From JBJYIN01 sp046237015 (GTDB taxonomy: Bacteria; Pseudomonadota; Gammaproteobacteria; Enterobacterales; Enterobacteriaceae), in contig NZ_JBJYIN010000013.1 of assembly GCF_046237015.1 (NCBI RefSeq), positions 1 to 64,000 of the forward strand: 64,000 nucleotides of DNA, in the 5' to 3' direction. Both the position numbers and the translations under genes were made by a program. A model generated the notes under the pieces. That model had not been told where the DNA came from and made no database searches. It was given only the letters and a program-made list of their open reading frames with translations. The number at the start of each line of letters is the position of its first letter. The first letter of the stretch is position 1. Positions 17,389 through 26,180 of this stretch are shown here, piece after piece.

Positions 17389-17411
17389 GTACACCCATGT
17401 GTACACGGTAA
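17389..17411 (+). repeat. Terminal 23-bp direct repeat, left copy (probable integrase arm sites)
   Basis: GTACACCCATGTGTACACGG plus TAA is repeated at 35876-35898 with one mismatch. It contains two GTACACC/GTGTACAC motifs. Related GTGTACACC and TGCACACC motifs also occur at 35841-35863. Such clusters near both ends are typical arm-type binding sites for tyrosine integrases. Alternatively, the repeat itself could mark the element ends. Confidence 0.65.
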
Positions 17412-17433
17412 AACGGAGTGCTCTATATTTTTG

Positions 17434-18258
17434 CTATTTTTTATCCAGTTTTTTTGCGGCAGACTCTAGCTGTTTGATGCTTTTTTCTGGCGCAGGTAGA
17501 TTCTCTGGCATAGTCCCGCCCAGTTCCTTGATTGTTTGTCTTACTTTCCTTCCCACTTCAAAGTGAGTTTCATTGGCTTTTTGCTTCGATTTAACATTAT
17601 CTCTGCGGAGCTTCTCTTCAGCCTGGGTTGCTCGGAATAGGTTGGCTGCTAATTCAGTGGAACCCATGTGATCGAGTATCTTTTGGCTTTTCTTGAGGCC
17701 TTTCCGTTGATGTATGGCCTTTTGGTCTAATCCCCCGTACAGCCCTTGATACCCATGATTTTGAAATATTGCAAAATCCAGAGTGGTTTCAACACCAGCT
17801 TGCTGTGCTGCCTCGACCAATTGTTTATTGTGCTCTTTCAGTTCGTTCCTAAGAAAAAGGCGCTTTTCGTCTTCGCGGAGTCGCTTGAATGTCTCATCAT
17901 CAGCTAGCTCCTGCCGCCTTGTCTGTATTGCAAAGTATGTTTGCCCAGCAGCGATAACGGGTTTACTAGGATCACCATTCTGTACAACTAGGTAGCATGC
18001 ATACCGGGACAAATGAATGTCTTCCAGTTCTCGTTGAGCTCCAGATCCAAGTACAACCATTTTGGTGGTCTCAACGAAATGGTCTGAAACCTCTTGATTA
18101 CTAGCTTCACATGCTTGAGCGGCACGTGATAGGACGTTTTGAAAATTTCTCCAGTCCCGATAATCAAGCAATGGCGCTAAATCTCTTGCTGACCAATATT
18201 CCTGTCCTTCGCTGCTATATTGCCGTAAATCCTCAAATGGTTGATGGTGCTCGTTCAT
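17434..18258 (-). CDS. dinD: DNA damage-inducible protein D
   Basis: The 274-aa product matches the length and N-terminus (MNEHHQPFE) of E. coli DinD, an SOS-induced protein reported to modulate RecA filament activity. The N-terminal half resembles a BRO-N/KilA-N-like fold (GQEYWSARDLAPLLDYRDWR), and the C-terminus is helical and lysine-rich. ATG at 18258 follows GGAG at six bases. I found no convincing LexA box in the 180 bp upstream, so SOS control is not shown here. It is the outermost gene at the left end of the element. In E. coli K-12, dinD also lies beside yicC, which suggests that it travels with elements using this site. Confidence 0.87.
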   Translation of the reverse strand: MNEHHQPFEDLRQYSSEGQEYWSARDLAPLLDYRDWRNFQNVLSRAAQACEASNQEVSDHFVETTKMVVLGSGAQRELEDIHLSRYACYLVVQNGDPSKPVIAAGQTYFAIQTRRQELADDETFKRLREDEKRLFLRNELKEHNKQLVEAAQQAGVETTLDFAIFQNHGYQGLYGGLDQKAIHQRKGLKKSQKILDHMGSTELAANLFRATQAEEKLRRDNVKSKQKANETHFEVGRKVRQTIKELGGTMPENLPAPEKSIKQLESAAKKLDKK

Positions 18259-18439
18259 CGCTCACTCCATGTATCTTGCGCTGGTGGGTTTCGTTTTAGC
18301 CACTGGGTCTGTTGAATGTTTGCTTCAATATCCCACATTCTGATTATTCTATGATAGGCCTACCCCGCAATAAGGAACCACACCAGCCATGAAAATGACA
18401 GCCACAAAAAAAGAGATAATCAGCAACTTTGAGCCGCGC

Positions 18440-18985
18440 TCAGTTCTTTTTGTGTCTTAAACGCTGGTGGGCTTCCCGACACTTCACCCTAAGCCGGAGC
18501 AATTCCAGATATTTCCTGCGGAACGTGTCCCACCTCATACCTGCAGGTTTTGGGAGTCTGGACATAGTAAACCCCGCCCGTGCTATCTGCTCCCAGTAAT
18601 CTGGCCATAGTTCCAACTTCGCCATATTTTCCATGTGTACCAACCGTTGCCAGCGTTTTAACTGGCTTTCGCTTTGGCTGGTATAACAAAGGCCGGAACA
18701 CGTCCTGCAGGTGAGCATATCCGAATCAATGTACAGCTTGGTCGCTCGCTTTCCGCATTGGGGGCATTGATACCAATAGCGCGTGCCGTAGCTCGCTTGT
18801 GTAGTGACAAGAAACAAGGGGAACGTGTTTCCGTTGAGGATGGCGATAAAGCCGTCATCAGACTGTGTGAAGGTTGCGGGGATGCTGGGTATGTGAAGGT
18901 TAACGGGGGCGTCTTTCAGATGGGTGAGGGCATCCTGCCCGATGAAAGGAAGTGATGTAGTGTAACGCCGTGTGCGAATTCGCAA
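18440..18985 (-). CDS. Zinc-ribbon protein of the element, unknown function
   Basis: This protein has up to 181 aa and a central four-cysteine zinc ribbon: CPQCGKRATKLYIDSDMLTC followed by RTC. The C-terminal half is basic and helical (RRKYLELLRLRVKCREAHQR). The only start fitting the frame upstream is TTG at 18985, just inside a cluster of TGCGAATT repeats; an unusual start or a shorter product is possible. It resembles small phage zinc-finger proteins, and by position could be a regulator equivalent to P4 Delta, though sequence similarity to Delta is not evident. Confidence 0.55.
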   Translation of the reverse strand: MRIRTRRYTTSLPFIGQDALTHLKDAPVNLHIPSIPATFTQSDDGFIAILNGNTFPLFLVTTQASYGTRYWYQCPQCGKRATKLYIDSDMLTCRTCSGLCYTSQSESQLKRWQRLVHMENMAKLELWPDYWEQIARAGFTMSRLPKPAGMRWDTFRRKYLELLRLRVKCREAHQRLRHKKN

Positions 18986-19134
18986 TTTTCCCCCATGATC
19001 AATACGAAAAAATCTGTGAACGTCTGCGCAATTGCGAATTGTACGCTATGGATAGATGCAGGCATGGCAAGGGGTACAGGCCGTTTGCGAATTCCAGTGC
19101 GTTCCGTTTTGCGAATCGCACAATTCGCAGATCT
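18972..19134. repeat. Cluster of TGCGAATT/AATTCGCA motifs
   Basis: At least five copies of TGCGAATT or its complement lie within about 160 bp, at around 18974-18985, 19031-19040, 19084-19092, 19114-19121 and 19122-19130. They sit between the zinc-ribbon gene and the Q-like gene. Several are arranged as small palindromes such as TGCGAATTCGCA. They look like multiple binding sites for one regulator. Confidence 0.55.
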
Positions 19135-19152
19135 ACGCAGATTTTTTCGCAG

Positions 19153-19947
19153 CTACGCCAGCGCATTTTCTTCTTGCCGTACTTTTCGCTTTAGCTGTTC
19201 GATAACCTGGCTATATTCCACATCCAGCCAGTGAAGGCAGTCATTGACCAGCGGCACATAGTCCACCCGCCAGCTTTCTTCGCTAACTTTCACGCCAGCT
19301 AAAGATAGCGACTTCCTGATATCGTCGGTTGTGGATACCAAGCGGCCAACGCCATTACATTCAGGGCAGTGATTGCCCAGCTTTTTAGCTTGTTCGCCTG
19401 AACCCTTACAGCATGGGCATACATCGCTATTACCCGCTTCCTGTTCTGACCATTGCCGGAGTGAGGCTTTCACTAACACGATCTGGTTGTCGAGTGTGGT
19501 GGCGCGTTCCTGCGCTATCTTGCTGCTGGTTTTGTTCTCAAATCGCTTTCTCTCTGTGTTGAGGCTGCCGATCAGGTTCTTGGTTCGTGTGGCTTTGGCA
19601 CCATAGCGGCGTAGTAAACTGGCGCGTCGGGCGAGTTGTGGAGGTAATGGGCGGTAGACTGCCAGATTGATAGCCAGTAGGCAGGCGGCTACAGCGTGCT
19701 CCGGTGTGTTCCGTTGTGAATGTACCCATTCTTTAACTGCTACTTGCAATCTTTCACTGGCTGGGGTATCAGATTTGTATCGGAGCATGAACAGGTCATA
19801 GCCTACAGGGTTGCATAAGGTAGCGGCGGATAATGCCCCCAGATACTGATCGCGGCCTATTTTCCCGCTACCACGGCAGGATGAGGTAAACGCGCTGGCG
19901 CTTCTGGCTTCGTGTAAACGTAATGTGTGTTCAATTATGCTGGACAT
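19153..19947 (-). CDS. Phage antitermination protein Q-like zinc-finger protein
   Basis: This 264-aa protein has a DnaJ-like cysteine cluster near residues 175-205 (CPCCKGSGEQAKKLGNHCPE, then C), as in the Q-like group of lambdoid antitermination proteins. It begins MSSIIEHTLRLHEARSASAF; ATG at 19947 follows GAGG at five bases, and upstream in-frame codons lack support. A basic linker (RRASLLRRYGAKATRTKN) precedes the zinc cluster. In lambdoid phages, Q lets polymerase read through terminators before late genes. Two terminators do lie upstream of this element's ejection operon. Assignment is by motif, not close identity. Confidence 0.62.
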   Translation of the reverse strand: MSSIIEHTLRLHEARSASAFTSSCRGSGKIGRDQYLGALSAATLCNPVGYDLFMLRYKSDTPASERLQVAVKEWVHSQRNTPEHAVAACLLAINLAVYRPLPPQLARRASLLRRYGAKATRTKNLIGSLNTERKRFENKTSSKIAQERATTLDNQIVLVKASLRQWSEQEAGNSDVCPCCKGSGEQAKKLGNHCPECNGVGRLVSTTDDIRKSLSLAGVKVSEESWRVDYVPLVNDCLHWLDVEYSQVIEQLKRKVRQEENALA

Positions 19948-19989
19948 TAAAACCTCATTTTTATTGGATATATTATTCAACAATAAGGA

Positions 19990-20829
19990 ATGAAAATGAT
20001 TTTCAATGGAGACGTTTTTTATAGAAAAACAGCCTCGATTATAACTACAGAACAAGACGGCAAAGGAGTAACTCTTGCTTGTGAACTATTTCATCTTCGT
20101 GCAACTTCATTAAAATTAACGGCTGTATCTGGTTTGTCAGCATATGATTGCAATAAAATAATAAAAACATTGAATATAGATGCTGGCGAAAAAAGCAATA
20201 ACCTAATGACCCTTAGGGAAAAATCTGAACGCTGTATAAAAATAGAGGCAGATAGTAAACATTTTAATTGTAATATCTATACTGACAACCAAGACAGCAA
20301 CGCTCCTGAAGATAGGTTTTCCGTTCAATTCATTGAAAAAATAGAGTTTAACATATTCCCTATAGAGAAAGGATGTTACTTCGATGAATTTTCTGGTTAT
20401 TTTCAACCTATGGGCTGCGTGGACTCATCCACAACCCCCCCCCTTATACTTGGGTTTAATTTTTACGTTCCAGAAAAGGATTTCTCCCTTCTTGTTGATA
20501 AAGTCGATAAGGGATACAACTCTGTAACTATCAGTCTATGGATACCCTGCCATCCTATATATCGTGAACTACCAGATGTTGTTATTGATCCAAATAGTGA
20601 AGAGAAAAGACTTGCGTTTATTTCCTCTCTAAATATAGAGAAAAACAATTTCACTATTGAAACGGGTGAGGTTATAGAAAATACACCTACAGTCTTTGAT
20701 GATGAAGCCGAACCCACTGAAACAGACAAAAAACTAAGAGAATTAACAGATCTATCAAAGAAGATATTAACGGCATTGACGATAATAGCAGCCTGCATGG
20801 TTGGCTTTTCCCTTAAAACGATATTCTGA
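19990..20829 (+). CDS. AT-rich cargo gene, tail-anchored protein of unknown function
   Basis: The 279-aa product has a soluble domain of about 250 residues and one C-terminal membrane segment (KKILTALTIIAACMVGFSLK), which suggests a tail-anchored inner-membrane protein facing the cytosol. I recognise no domain. The gene is much richer in A and T than its neighbours and is the only plus-strand gene in the left half of the element, so it looks like an independently acquired cargo gene. It is flanked by the Q-like gene and the ejection-protein operon. A defence or exclusion role is possible by context only. Confidence 0.6.
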   Translation: MKMIFNGDVFYRKTASIITTEQDGKGVTLACELFHLRATSLKLTAVSGLSAYDCNKIIKTLNIDAGEKSNNLMTLREKSERCIKIEADSKHFNCNIYTDNQDSNAPEDRFSVQFIEKIEFNIFPIEKGCYFDEFSGYFQPMGCVDSSTTPPLILGFNFYVPEKDFSLLVDKVDKGYNSVTISLWIPCHPIYRELPDVVIDPNSEEKRLAFISSLNIEKNNFTIETGEVIENTPTVFDDEAEPTETDKKLRELTDLSKKILTALTIIAACMVGFSLKTIF

Positions 20830-20850
20830 ACCATCCGTGGCTTGTCACCA

Positions 20851-23800
20851 TTATTCCACCATACCTTGAGCGGTAGCCGTAATCGCACGGTTTACCGCTT
20901 CAAGATTGCGTTCAAATACCGTGCTCCCTTTCGGAGTGTTCGCCAGTCTTAGCAGCGCATTCCTTACCGGCTGGCTTTCATATATTCGACCAACCGCGCC
21001 ATAGGTTCCCATTGTACCGATCACCTTTGCTGCGAGTACGGGACCACCAAATACCCCAGCTAGTCCAGGCCCCATGACGGAGCCAGCTTGTGCCACTACC
21101 TGCCCGTTAGGTAAGGTCACTGACGCCTGAGAAGCACGTTGTGTACTCTCCAGATAACGTTGCAGGCCAGTAAGGTATTGCCGTTCTTCGCCTTTAAAAA
21201 ATATGCCTGTATTCGCAGAGTATTTGTTAAGCCTTAGCAAGAAACGGTCAGGAGAAGCCTCACCTTCTAGCGCTTTGGCAATTAATCCGGCGCGTGCGGC
21301 TTGCCTGCCTTTGTTGTTGAGTGAACCGTACAATGCTTCTATTTGGCTTTTTCTACTATCAAACAACATCGAGTTGACGCTTTCCGGTGTGATGTGCCCT
21401 TTCTCCAGAATGCCTTTTAGTTTTGTTCCTTTTACCTTATCCGCTTCCTGAGCATAAACCGCTTTGGCGTGCGCCCAACGAAATGCCTCCCGTTCACCCA
21501 AAGCGCCATTCACTGCGCTATTAAGGTCTTTGTTCATGGCTTCATAGACACGGTTAACGGATACTGTGGAACGATCCGGCATTGCCATACGCTCCCCTTT
21601 CACATCCATGCGGAATTGAGTACGCAAGTCATCCAGCAGGCTAAAATTGACGTTTCCCCCTGCTAGTTCGTCCCGATAATCTTTCAAGCGGCTAATAGTC
21701 GCTTCATCGCTAGTTTTTCCAAGTCGGGATAACTGCGTAATTTCTCGATCGATCGCATCAATTGCACGTTGAGGCTGAACATTGCCAACACCATCCATCT
21801 TGTTTCTGATTTCGTTAAAGCGATCGCCAGCAGCACGTTTAAGTGCCGTATTTTGCCCCTTAATGCTCTGAACCACATCAGCAGCGGAGTAAACGCCGTA
21901 TCGCTGTGAAAACTCATCTACCAGTCGGGAGCGTGCCTTTTGCTGATCTGCCCGCATTTGTCCTGTACCCACAGCAGGGATTTTCTCCGCATTAGCCTGA
22001 ATTGAGCGACCGACAAAGGTTTGCGGTGGCATCATGTCACTGGTCATCAGTGGAGCATTATTCTGTTTCGCATAATCAATAGCGGCCTGCGCTTCTGGGG
22101 TGATAGTGCCTTTCACTGCTCTGTAACCTGCGCCAATCGCTTTGCCTGCGGTGTTAACGGCTCCACCGATAGCGGCGTTAGTCGCTAAATCTCTCAGCAT
22201 TTCATCGGTGCCTTGCTCAAGATTCTGGTGGTCACTATTTTCCGCTACTGAACCAACTGCGCTTTCACCCGCCATTCGTGCCGCGAAATTTGCCCCACGC
22301 TCTGCGATATTGGCCGATTGCGGGGATAAACCAAGCCGTTGCGCCGCTAATGCGGCTTGTTCTGATAATTTCCCCGCTGCTGCCGGAGCGCGTGACGCAG
22401 GATTAATAAAATAGGGCAGCACATCAGCGGAGACTCGCCCCACTTCCGTTTGTGGCTGCATAGATTCTGGGAGCGAGAAACGAGCGGCGGGGGTGTATGT
22501 GCCGTCGCCGATCCCCATTTTTTCACCTGCCCATGCTGCCGCACTTTGCACCGCATCGCCAGCCATAGGGATGATGTTGGCAACATTAACGCCAGCCTGT
22601 GCAATTGCGCCACCGGCTTCAGATACACCAAGCAAGCCCTCTTGTAGCAAGCTGCGCGATTCTGGCGTCTGCTGGACAAATTGCGCGTAGGGATTTTCCT
22701 CATTGCTGGTGGCCTGCATACCTTGCGGGGATGCGGGGGTAACAAATTGTGCGTAAGGGTTGGCTTCCTCTTCAGGAGTGTCAACACTTGCTGGCTGTGG
22801 CTGTGGCTGTGGCTGTGGCTGTGGCTGTGGCTGTGGCTGTAATGTGTTGGCGAAACCTTCCACGGCTTCCCTCGTCATACCGTCACCATTAAGCAGATAT
22901 TCCCCGCTAAGGACAGTCACAAAGAGCCGCCCTTGCTCGTCCTGTCTGGTGCTGCCGCCAAACTTGTTCGCTATCTGTTGGGCGATTTGCTGTTGTTGTT
23001 CCGGCCTCAGATGTTTCAGATTGGATTTCATTAAATTCCAGTCAACCGTGCTGAATTCTCTGGCCGCGCCCATCTCAGGATGAATACCCGACTGTCTGGC
23101 CTGCGTCATGATACGTTCCTGAATGGTTGGCTCTACGGTGGCGGGAATGGGCTGCTGTGGGGATTTCTTCATGCTCTGGGCGTATTGTGTCACCTCTGGA
23201 GCGGATTCGGGCTGACCACCACCGATCAGCCCTTCATCTTTTGGGGAGGGTTGTCCTCCAAGATAGTGCTGGCTGGCACCCTGTCCAAAGCTCTGATCGA
23301 ACAGGTGCGCGGTATCCGGTCGCTGGCGCAACATGTCGATTGCTGCCTGCGGTATCATCGGATTATTGGGTTGTGCGGGCGCACCTGTTGTCGCTACAGC
23401 ATCAGGTTGGCTTTGTGCGGCGGGCTGTGGTTGTCCACCAGCAGGCGGCAGGCGAACAACGTAACCCCCTTCCACCTTCTCCACGGTTGCGCCTGGCATT
23501 TTCCCCCACTTGGAACGTTCCGCCAGATATTCACTGCTGAACGGGCGATCTTTGTGATAGTACTTCAATTCACCTTGTCCCTGAGTGGTATTCAATCCAT
23601 AGGCTGCCGCATAACGATCGCGTTTGTCTGTCAGGAACGTTTTCAGTTCATTGGCACGGCGGATAAATTCTTCTTCGGACTGACTCGCACTTAATCCCGA
23701 TACAGCAATACGAGCTTGCTCCCCTTCAGCGTTAGATAATGCGCCCATGCCACGTAATGCCTGAATCGCGCTAAGGAAGTTCTGCCCCCCAAACTGCTCA

Positions 23801-25047
23801 AAGCGGGTATTCCAGCTTGCGGCGTCAGTGCCTGGAATATGTTTGGTAACAACGCCCAATCCGGCACCTACAGAAGTGCTAAAGCCCGGATCGGTTAGCA
23901 GGCCGTCAATGGTCTTGATTTGCTGGTCATACGTTTCAATCACATCCTGCCTTTGCAACTTGCCATCGGTAGACGCTTGCTGTTGTTTCTTCACATCGTT
24001 CAGATATTTTTGTCGCTCCATACCTGAAGCGTTGTAGTCATTCACAATATCGGCGGGTGTTTTCCCTGCGGTAACTTGCTGAATGCGGATATGCTGCGGT
24101 ATCTGCATGTAATCTTGTACGGGCATAAACGGCGCGTTCGGGTCTGGCTCGGTATACGGATCGGCATCTTCAAGATTGGGGTGTGCCATCCCCAGCAGGT
24201 GGGAACGTTGCGCCAATGTCCTCATGATTTGTTCACTGGACAGCGGTAACGGTGGGTCGTTGGGGGCGGTGGAGCGGTTGCGAGTGATCGGAGCCTGATA
24301 GGTAGAGCCATCTTCCCGTGTCACGGTCACGCCAAAGTAAAAATTATCGCCACCGCGCGGATCGGGCATGATGTGCGTCAGTTCCCGCGCTTTCATTGGC
24401 TTGCCATCATCGGCCAGTTCACCAGGTCGTATCGCTAATTCAGGCTGAAGAATGCTGTTAGTGGCCGCAATCACTTTCGGGTCATCTGGGTTGATTTGCC
24501 CAGACATCAGCGCCGGTGCGCGTGATTTGAGATATAAAGCGCTTTGTGCGGCGCTGGGATTGGTCAGAAAATCAGGGTTTAGCGCGGTGTAAAACTGCTG
24601 CGCATCAGGGGGAAGCTGTGACCATAGTCGGGTGGCGCTGTCTTTATCTCCAGCGCGGGCAGATAGCGTGATGCCCTCAGCCAGACTCCCGTAACGGGTG
24701 GTCATCTCCTGTAACTGCTGCTGGCGCTGCTGCCGTCTTTCACCCGCTTGGGAAACGGCCAGGGTTCCCGCTGAGATATCGACACGGCGTTTGTCCAGTG
24801 CGCGATCCTGAACCTTGTTTTCCTGTTCGATACCTTGTTGTTGAATCAGGTTATTGTAATCGCGTTGATCTTTAGACTGTCGCCAGTCCTGCGTACTTAC
24901 CGCAAATTGATGATCTCTGTCAGCATTCTGCTGTTGCCGATCTATCATCAACCGCCGTAGTTCTGATTCCTCTCTGCGATGTAACGCACCATCCATTGTA
25001 TTGAATCCGGCCAGAAAACCGTCTGCCAATCCACGTAAATCTGCCAT
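20851..25047 (-). CDS. Large phage DNA-ejection/internal virion-like protein
   Basis: This 1398-aa protein resembles the large internal or injected proteins of podoviruses and P22-like phages (gp16/gp20 class), which leave the virion to carry DNA across the envelope. The N-terminus is rich in Gln and Arg (RRLMIDRQQQNADRDHQFAV). The middle carries an eight-fold Gln-Pro repeat and two ENPYAQFV motifs. It is followed by alanine/glycine-rich hydrophobic segments (about 870-1000) and a helical C-terminal third. ATG at 25047 follows GGAGG at five bases. It is the last gene of a four-gene operon. No capsid or tail gene is present in the element. The family call rests on composition and layout, not on a diagnostic motif. 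Confidence 0.6.
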   Translation of the reverse strand: MADLRGLADGFLAGFNTMDGALHRREESELRRLMIDRQQQNADRDHQFAVSTQDWRQSKDQRDYNNLIQQQGIEQENKVQDRALDKRRVDISAGTLAVSQAGERRQQRQQQLQEMTTRYGSLAEGITLSARAGDKDSATRLWSQLPPDAQQFYTALNPDFLTNPSAAQSALYLKSRAPALMSGQINPDDPKVIAATNSILQPELAIRPGELADDGKPMKARELTHIMPDPRGGDNFYFGVTVTREDGSTYQAPITRNRSTAPNDPPLPLSSEQIMRTLAQRSHLLGMAHPNLEDADPYTEPDPNAPFMPVQDYMQIPQHIRIQQVTAGKTPADIVNDYNASGMERQKYLNDVKKQQQASTDGKLQRQDVIETYDQQIKTIDGLLTDPGFSTSVGAGLGVVTKHIPGTDAASWNTRFEQFGGQNFLSAIQALRGMGALSNAEGEQARIAVSGLSASQSEEEFIRRANELKTFLTDKRDRYAAAYGLNTTQGQGELKYYHKDRPFSSEYLAERSKWGKMPGATVEKVEGGYVVRLPPAGGQPQPAAQSQPDAVATTGAPAQPNNPMIPQAAIDMLRQRPDTAHLFDQSFGQGASQHYLGGQPSPKDEGLIGGGQPESAPEVTQYAQSMKKSPQQPIPATVEPTIQERIMTQARQSGIHPEMGAAREFSTVDWNLMKSNLKHLRPEQQQQIAQQIANKFGGSTRQDEQGRLFVTVLSGEYLLNGDGMTREAVEGFANTLQPQPQPQPQPQPQPQPASVDTPEEEANPYAQFVTPASPQGMQATSNEENPYAQFVQQTPESRSLLQEGLLGVSEAGGAIAQAGVNVANIIPMAGDAVQSAAAWAGEKMGIGDGTYTPAARFSLPESMQPQTEVGRVSADVLPYFINPASRAPAAAGKLSEQAALAAQRLGLSPQSANIAERGANFAARMAGESAVGSVAENSDHQNLEQGTDEMLRDLATNAAIGGAVNTAGKAIGAGYRAVKGTITPEAQAAIDYAKQNNAPLMTSDMMPPQTFVGRSIQANAEKIPAVGTGQMRADQQKARSRLVDEFSQRYGVYSAADVVQSIKGQNTALKRAAGDRFNEIRNKMDGVGNVQPQRAIDAIDREITQLSRLGKTSDEATISRLKDYRDELAGGNVNFSLLDDLRTQFRMDVKGERMAMPDRSTVSVNRVYEAMNKDLNSAVNGALGEREAFRWAHAKAVYAQEADKVKGTKLKGILEKGHITPESVNSMLFDSRKSQIEALYGSLNNKGRQAARAGLIAKALEGEASPDRFLLRLNKYSANTGIFFKGEERQYLTGLQRYLESTQRASQASVTLPNGQVVAQAGSVMGPGLAGVFGGPVLAAKVIGTMGTYGAVGRIYESQPVRNALLRLANTPKGSTVFERNLEAVNRAITATAQGMVE
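22792..22839. repeat. Eight-copy TGGCTG hexanucleotide repeat inside the ejection-like gene
   Basis: About eight perfect tandem copies encode alternating Gln-Pro on the minus strand. Perfect hexamers can expand or contract by slippage without changing frame, so linker length may vary between strains. Confidence 0.9.
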
Positions 25048-25058
25048 GACGCCTCCAA

Positions 25059-25355
25059 TTATGAAAATAATGAACCCGCGAGGTACCCCACGGCCGCACC
25101 AACACCGATACCGATAGGACCAGCCCATGACCCATAAGTCGCCCCCATCGTTGCAGATGAAGCCGCAACGGATGCCCCCACAGCAGCCCCCGTTCCGGCC
25201 ATCGTGCCCTTCATCTGATTGGCTGCCATTTTTTGTTGAGTTTTGAGTTGTTCGTTAGCCGCTTCTCGCTGCTGATCAAGTTCTGCCGCTTGTTGCATAC
25301 CTTGTAAGCCTTGCTGACGGGTTTGTGCCGCAATATCAATTAAGCCGTATGACAT
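25059..25355 (-). CDS. Small glycine-zipper protein of the ejection operon
   Basis: The 98-aa product has a Gln-rich helical N-terminal half (about 1-48) and a C-terminal glycine/alanine-rich hydrophobic stretch (about 50-98) with GxxxG-type spacing (GTGAAVGASVAASSATMGAT). Such proteins insert in membranes, and small glycine-zipper partners accompany phage ejection proteins. It lies 11 bp upstream of the 1398-aa gene and 5 bp downstream of the AlpA-like gene, so all are co-transcribed. Family assignment is inferential. Confidence 0.6.
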   Translation of the reverse strand: MSYGLIDIAAQTRQQGLQGMQQAAELDQQREAANEQLKTQQKMAANQMKGTMAGTGAAVGASVAASSATMGATYGSWAGPIGIGVGAAVGYLAGSLFS

Positions 25356-25360
25356 CGTGT

Positions 25361-25645
25361 TTACTCCGGTTCAAAAAGAGGTTGTGCCAGCATATCCACC
25401 GCTTCTTGCAGGGTTGGTTCTGGCTTTTCCATCACTCGACGAGCGATCACCGCCGCACGGCGTTTCGCTCTGGACTGTTTGACGATCCACTCGTCGATAT
25501 CAACTTCACGCCAGCCAATGGCACGGCTTCCGGTGATGCTGAACGGCGCGGGGAATTGGTCGTTTTCCCACATGTGGCGTAGCGTAATTCGGTTAATTCC
25601 AACCTTTTCACACACCGCTTTTTCACGTAATACTTTCTCGCTCAT
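25361..25645 (-). CDS. AlpA-like helix-turn-helix protein
   Basis: This 94-aa DNA-binding protein of the AlpA/MerR-like excisionase type has a helix-turn-helix (EKVGINRITLRHMWENDQFP) followed by the family's RAIGWREVDIDEWIVKQSRA segment. AlpA-family proteins act as activators of satellite excision or as regulators of gene expression. The start overlaps the stop of the preceding gene by four bases, so translation is coupled. Its place within the ejection operon, rather than next to the integrase, suggests a regulatory job separate from the second AlpA-like protein at 33180-33398. Confidence 0.78.
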   Translation of the reverse strand: MSEKVLREKAVCEKVGINRITLRHMWENDQFPAPFSITGSRAIGWREVDIDEWIVKQSRAKRRAAVIARRVMEKPEPTLQEAVDMLAQPLFEPE

Positions 25646-26166
25646 ACCTGCATGTTCCGTTGATTGAAGTGATCGACCAGATAGCGGCGCATATCGTTGG
25701 GGTTAGGGGAAAGGGAGTAGGTATTGACGCCATTTTCTTCTGCTAGCTCACGCAACTGGTAACTGTTGAGCTTTGCCAGATCGATATCATCATTACCGAT
25801 TTTCACCACAAAGCTATTTGCGGCGGTGTCGGCCTGCTGCTTTGCTAACTCTTGCCTGCGGCGATAGTCAGCAATAATCTGCCGCTGGCGTTCGGCCTCT
25901 TCTACCTGTGCGGTCTTACGCTTGGCTTCTTCTGGCATGGCAAACATGTGGGGGAAGTTATCCAGTAAATACTCAGCAACAACGGGAGGCACATCGGCAG
26001 GGGTAGATTGACGAAACACAAACTTACGCCCCTTATAATCAATGCGCTTTTCCGGTTTATCACCGATGTAGACAATATTCAGGCCAGTACCACCAAACGT
26101 GGCTTCTTGCTCTTCTTGATGCTTTTCTTCTTCGCGCAGCGCTTCGACTAATTCGTTGGGTTCCAT
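25642..26166 (-). CDS. Charged coiled-coil protein, first gene of the ejection operon
   Basis: This 174-aa protein has an acidic N-terminus, a central helical charged region likely to form a coiled coil (about 85-120: EAKRKTAQVEEAERQRQIIA) and a C-terminal SAP- or LEM-like segment (LNSYQLRELAEENGVNTYSL). I do not recognise the family; it resembles uncharacterised phage proteins. A terminator hairpin ends only 14 bp before its start codon, which is unusual and points to control by antitermination or by a promoter overlapping the hairpin. GGATAA precedes the ATG. Confidence 0.6.
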   Translation of the reverse strand: MEPNELVEALREEEKHQEEQEATFGGTGLNIVYIGDKPEKRIDYKGRKFVFRQSTPADVPPVVAEYLLDNFPHMFAMPEEAKRKTAQVEEAERQRQIIADYRRRQELAKQQADTAANSFVVKIGNDDIDLAKLNSYQLRELAEENGVNTYSLSPNPNDMRRYLVDHFNQRNMQV

Positions 26167-26180
26167 TGTATTTATCCATT

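Noticed and set aside
18259..18439. LexA (SOS) box sought upstream of dinD
   Set aside because: No CTGT-N8-ACAG-like palindrome was found in this gap, so no SOS site is claimed.
22760..23694. Plus-strand frames opposite the ejection-like gene
   Set aside because: They are antisense to a well-supported coding region, contain low-complexity Cys-Gly runs from the hexamer repeat, and lack ribosome-binding sites.
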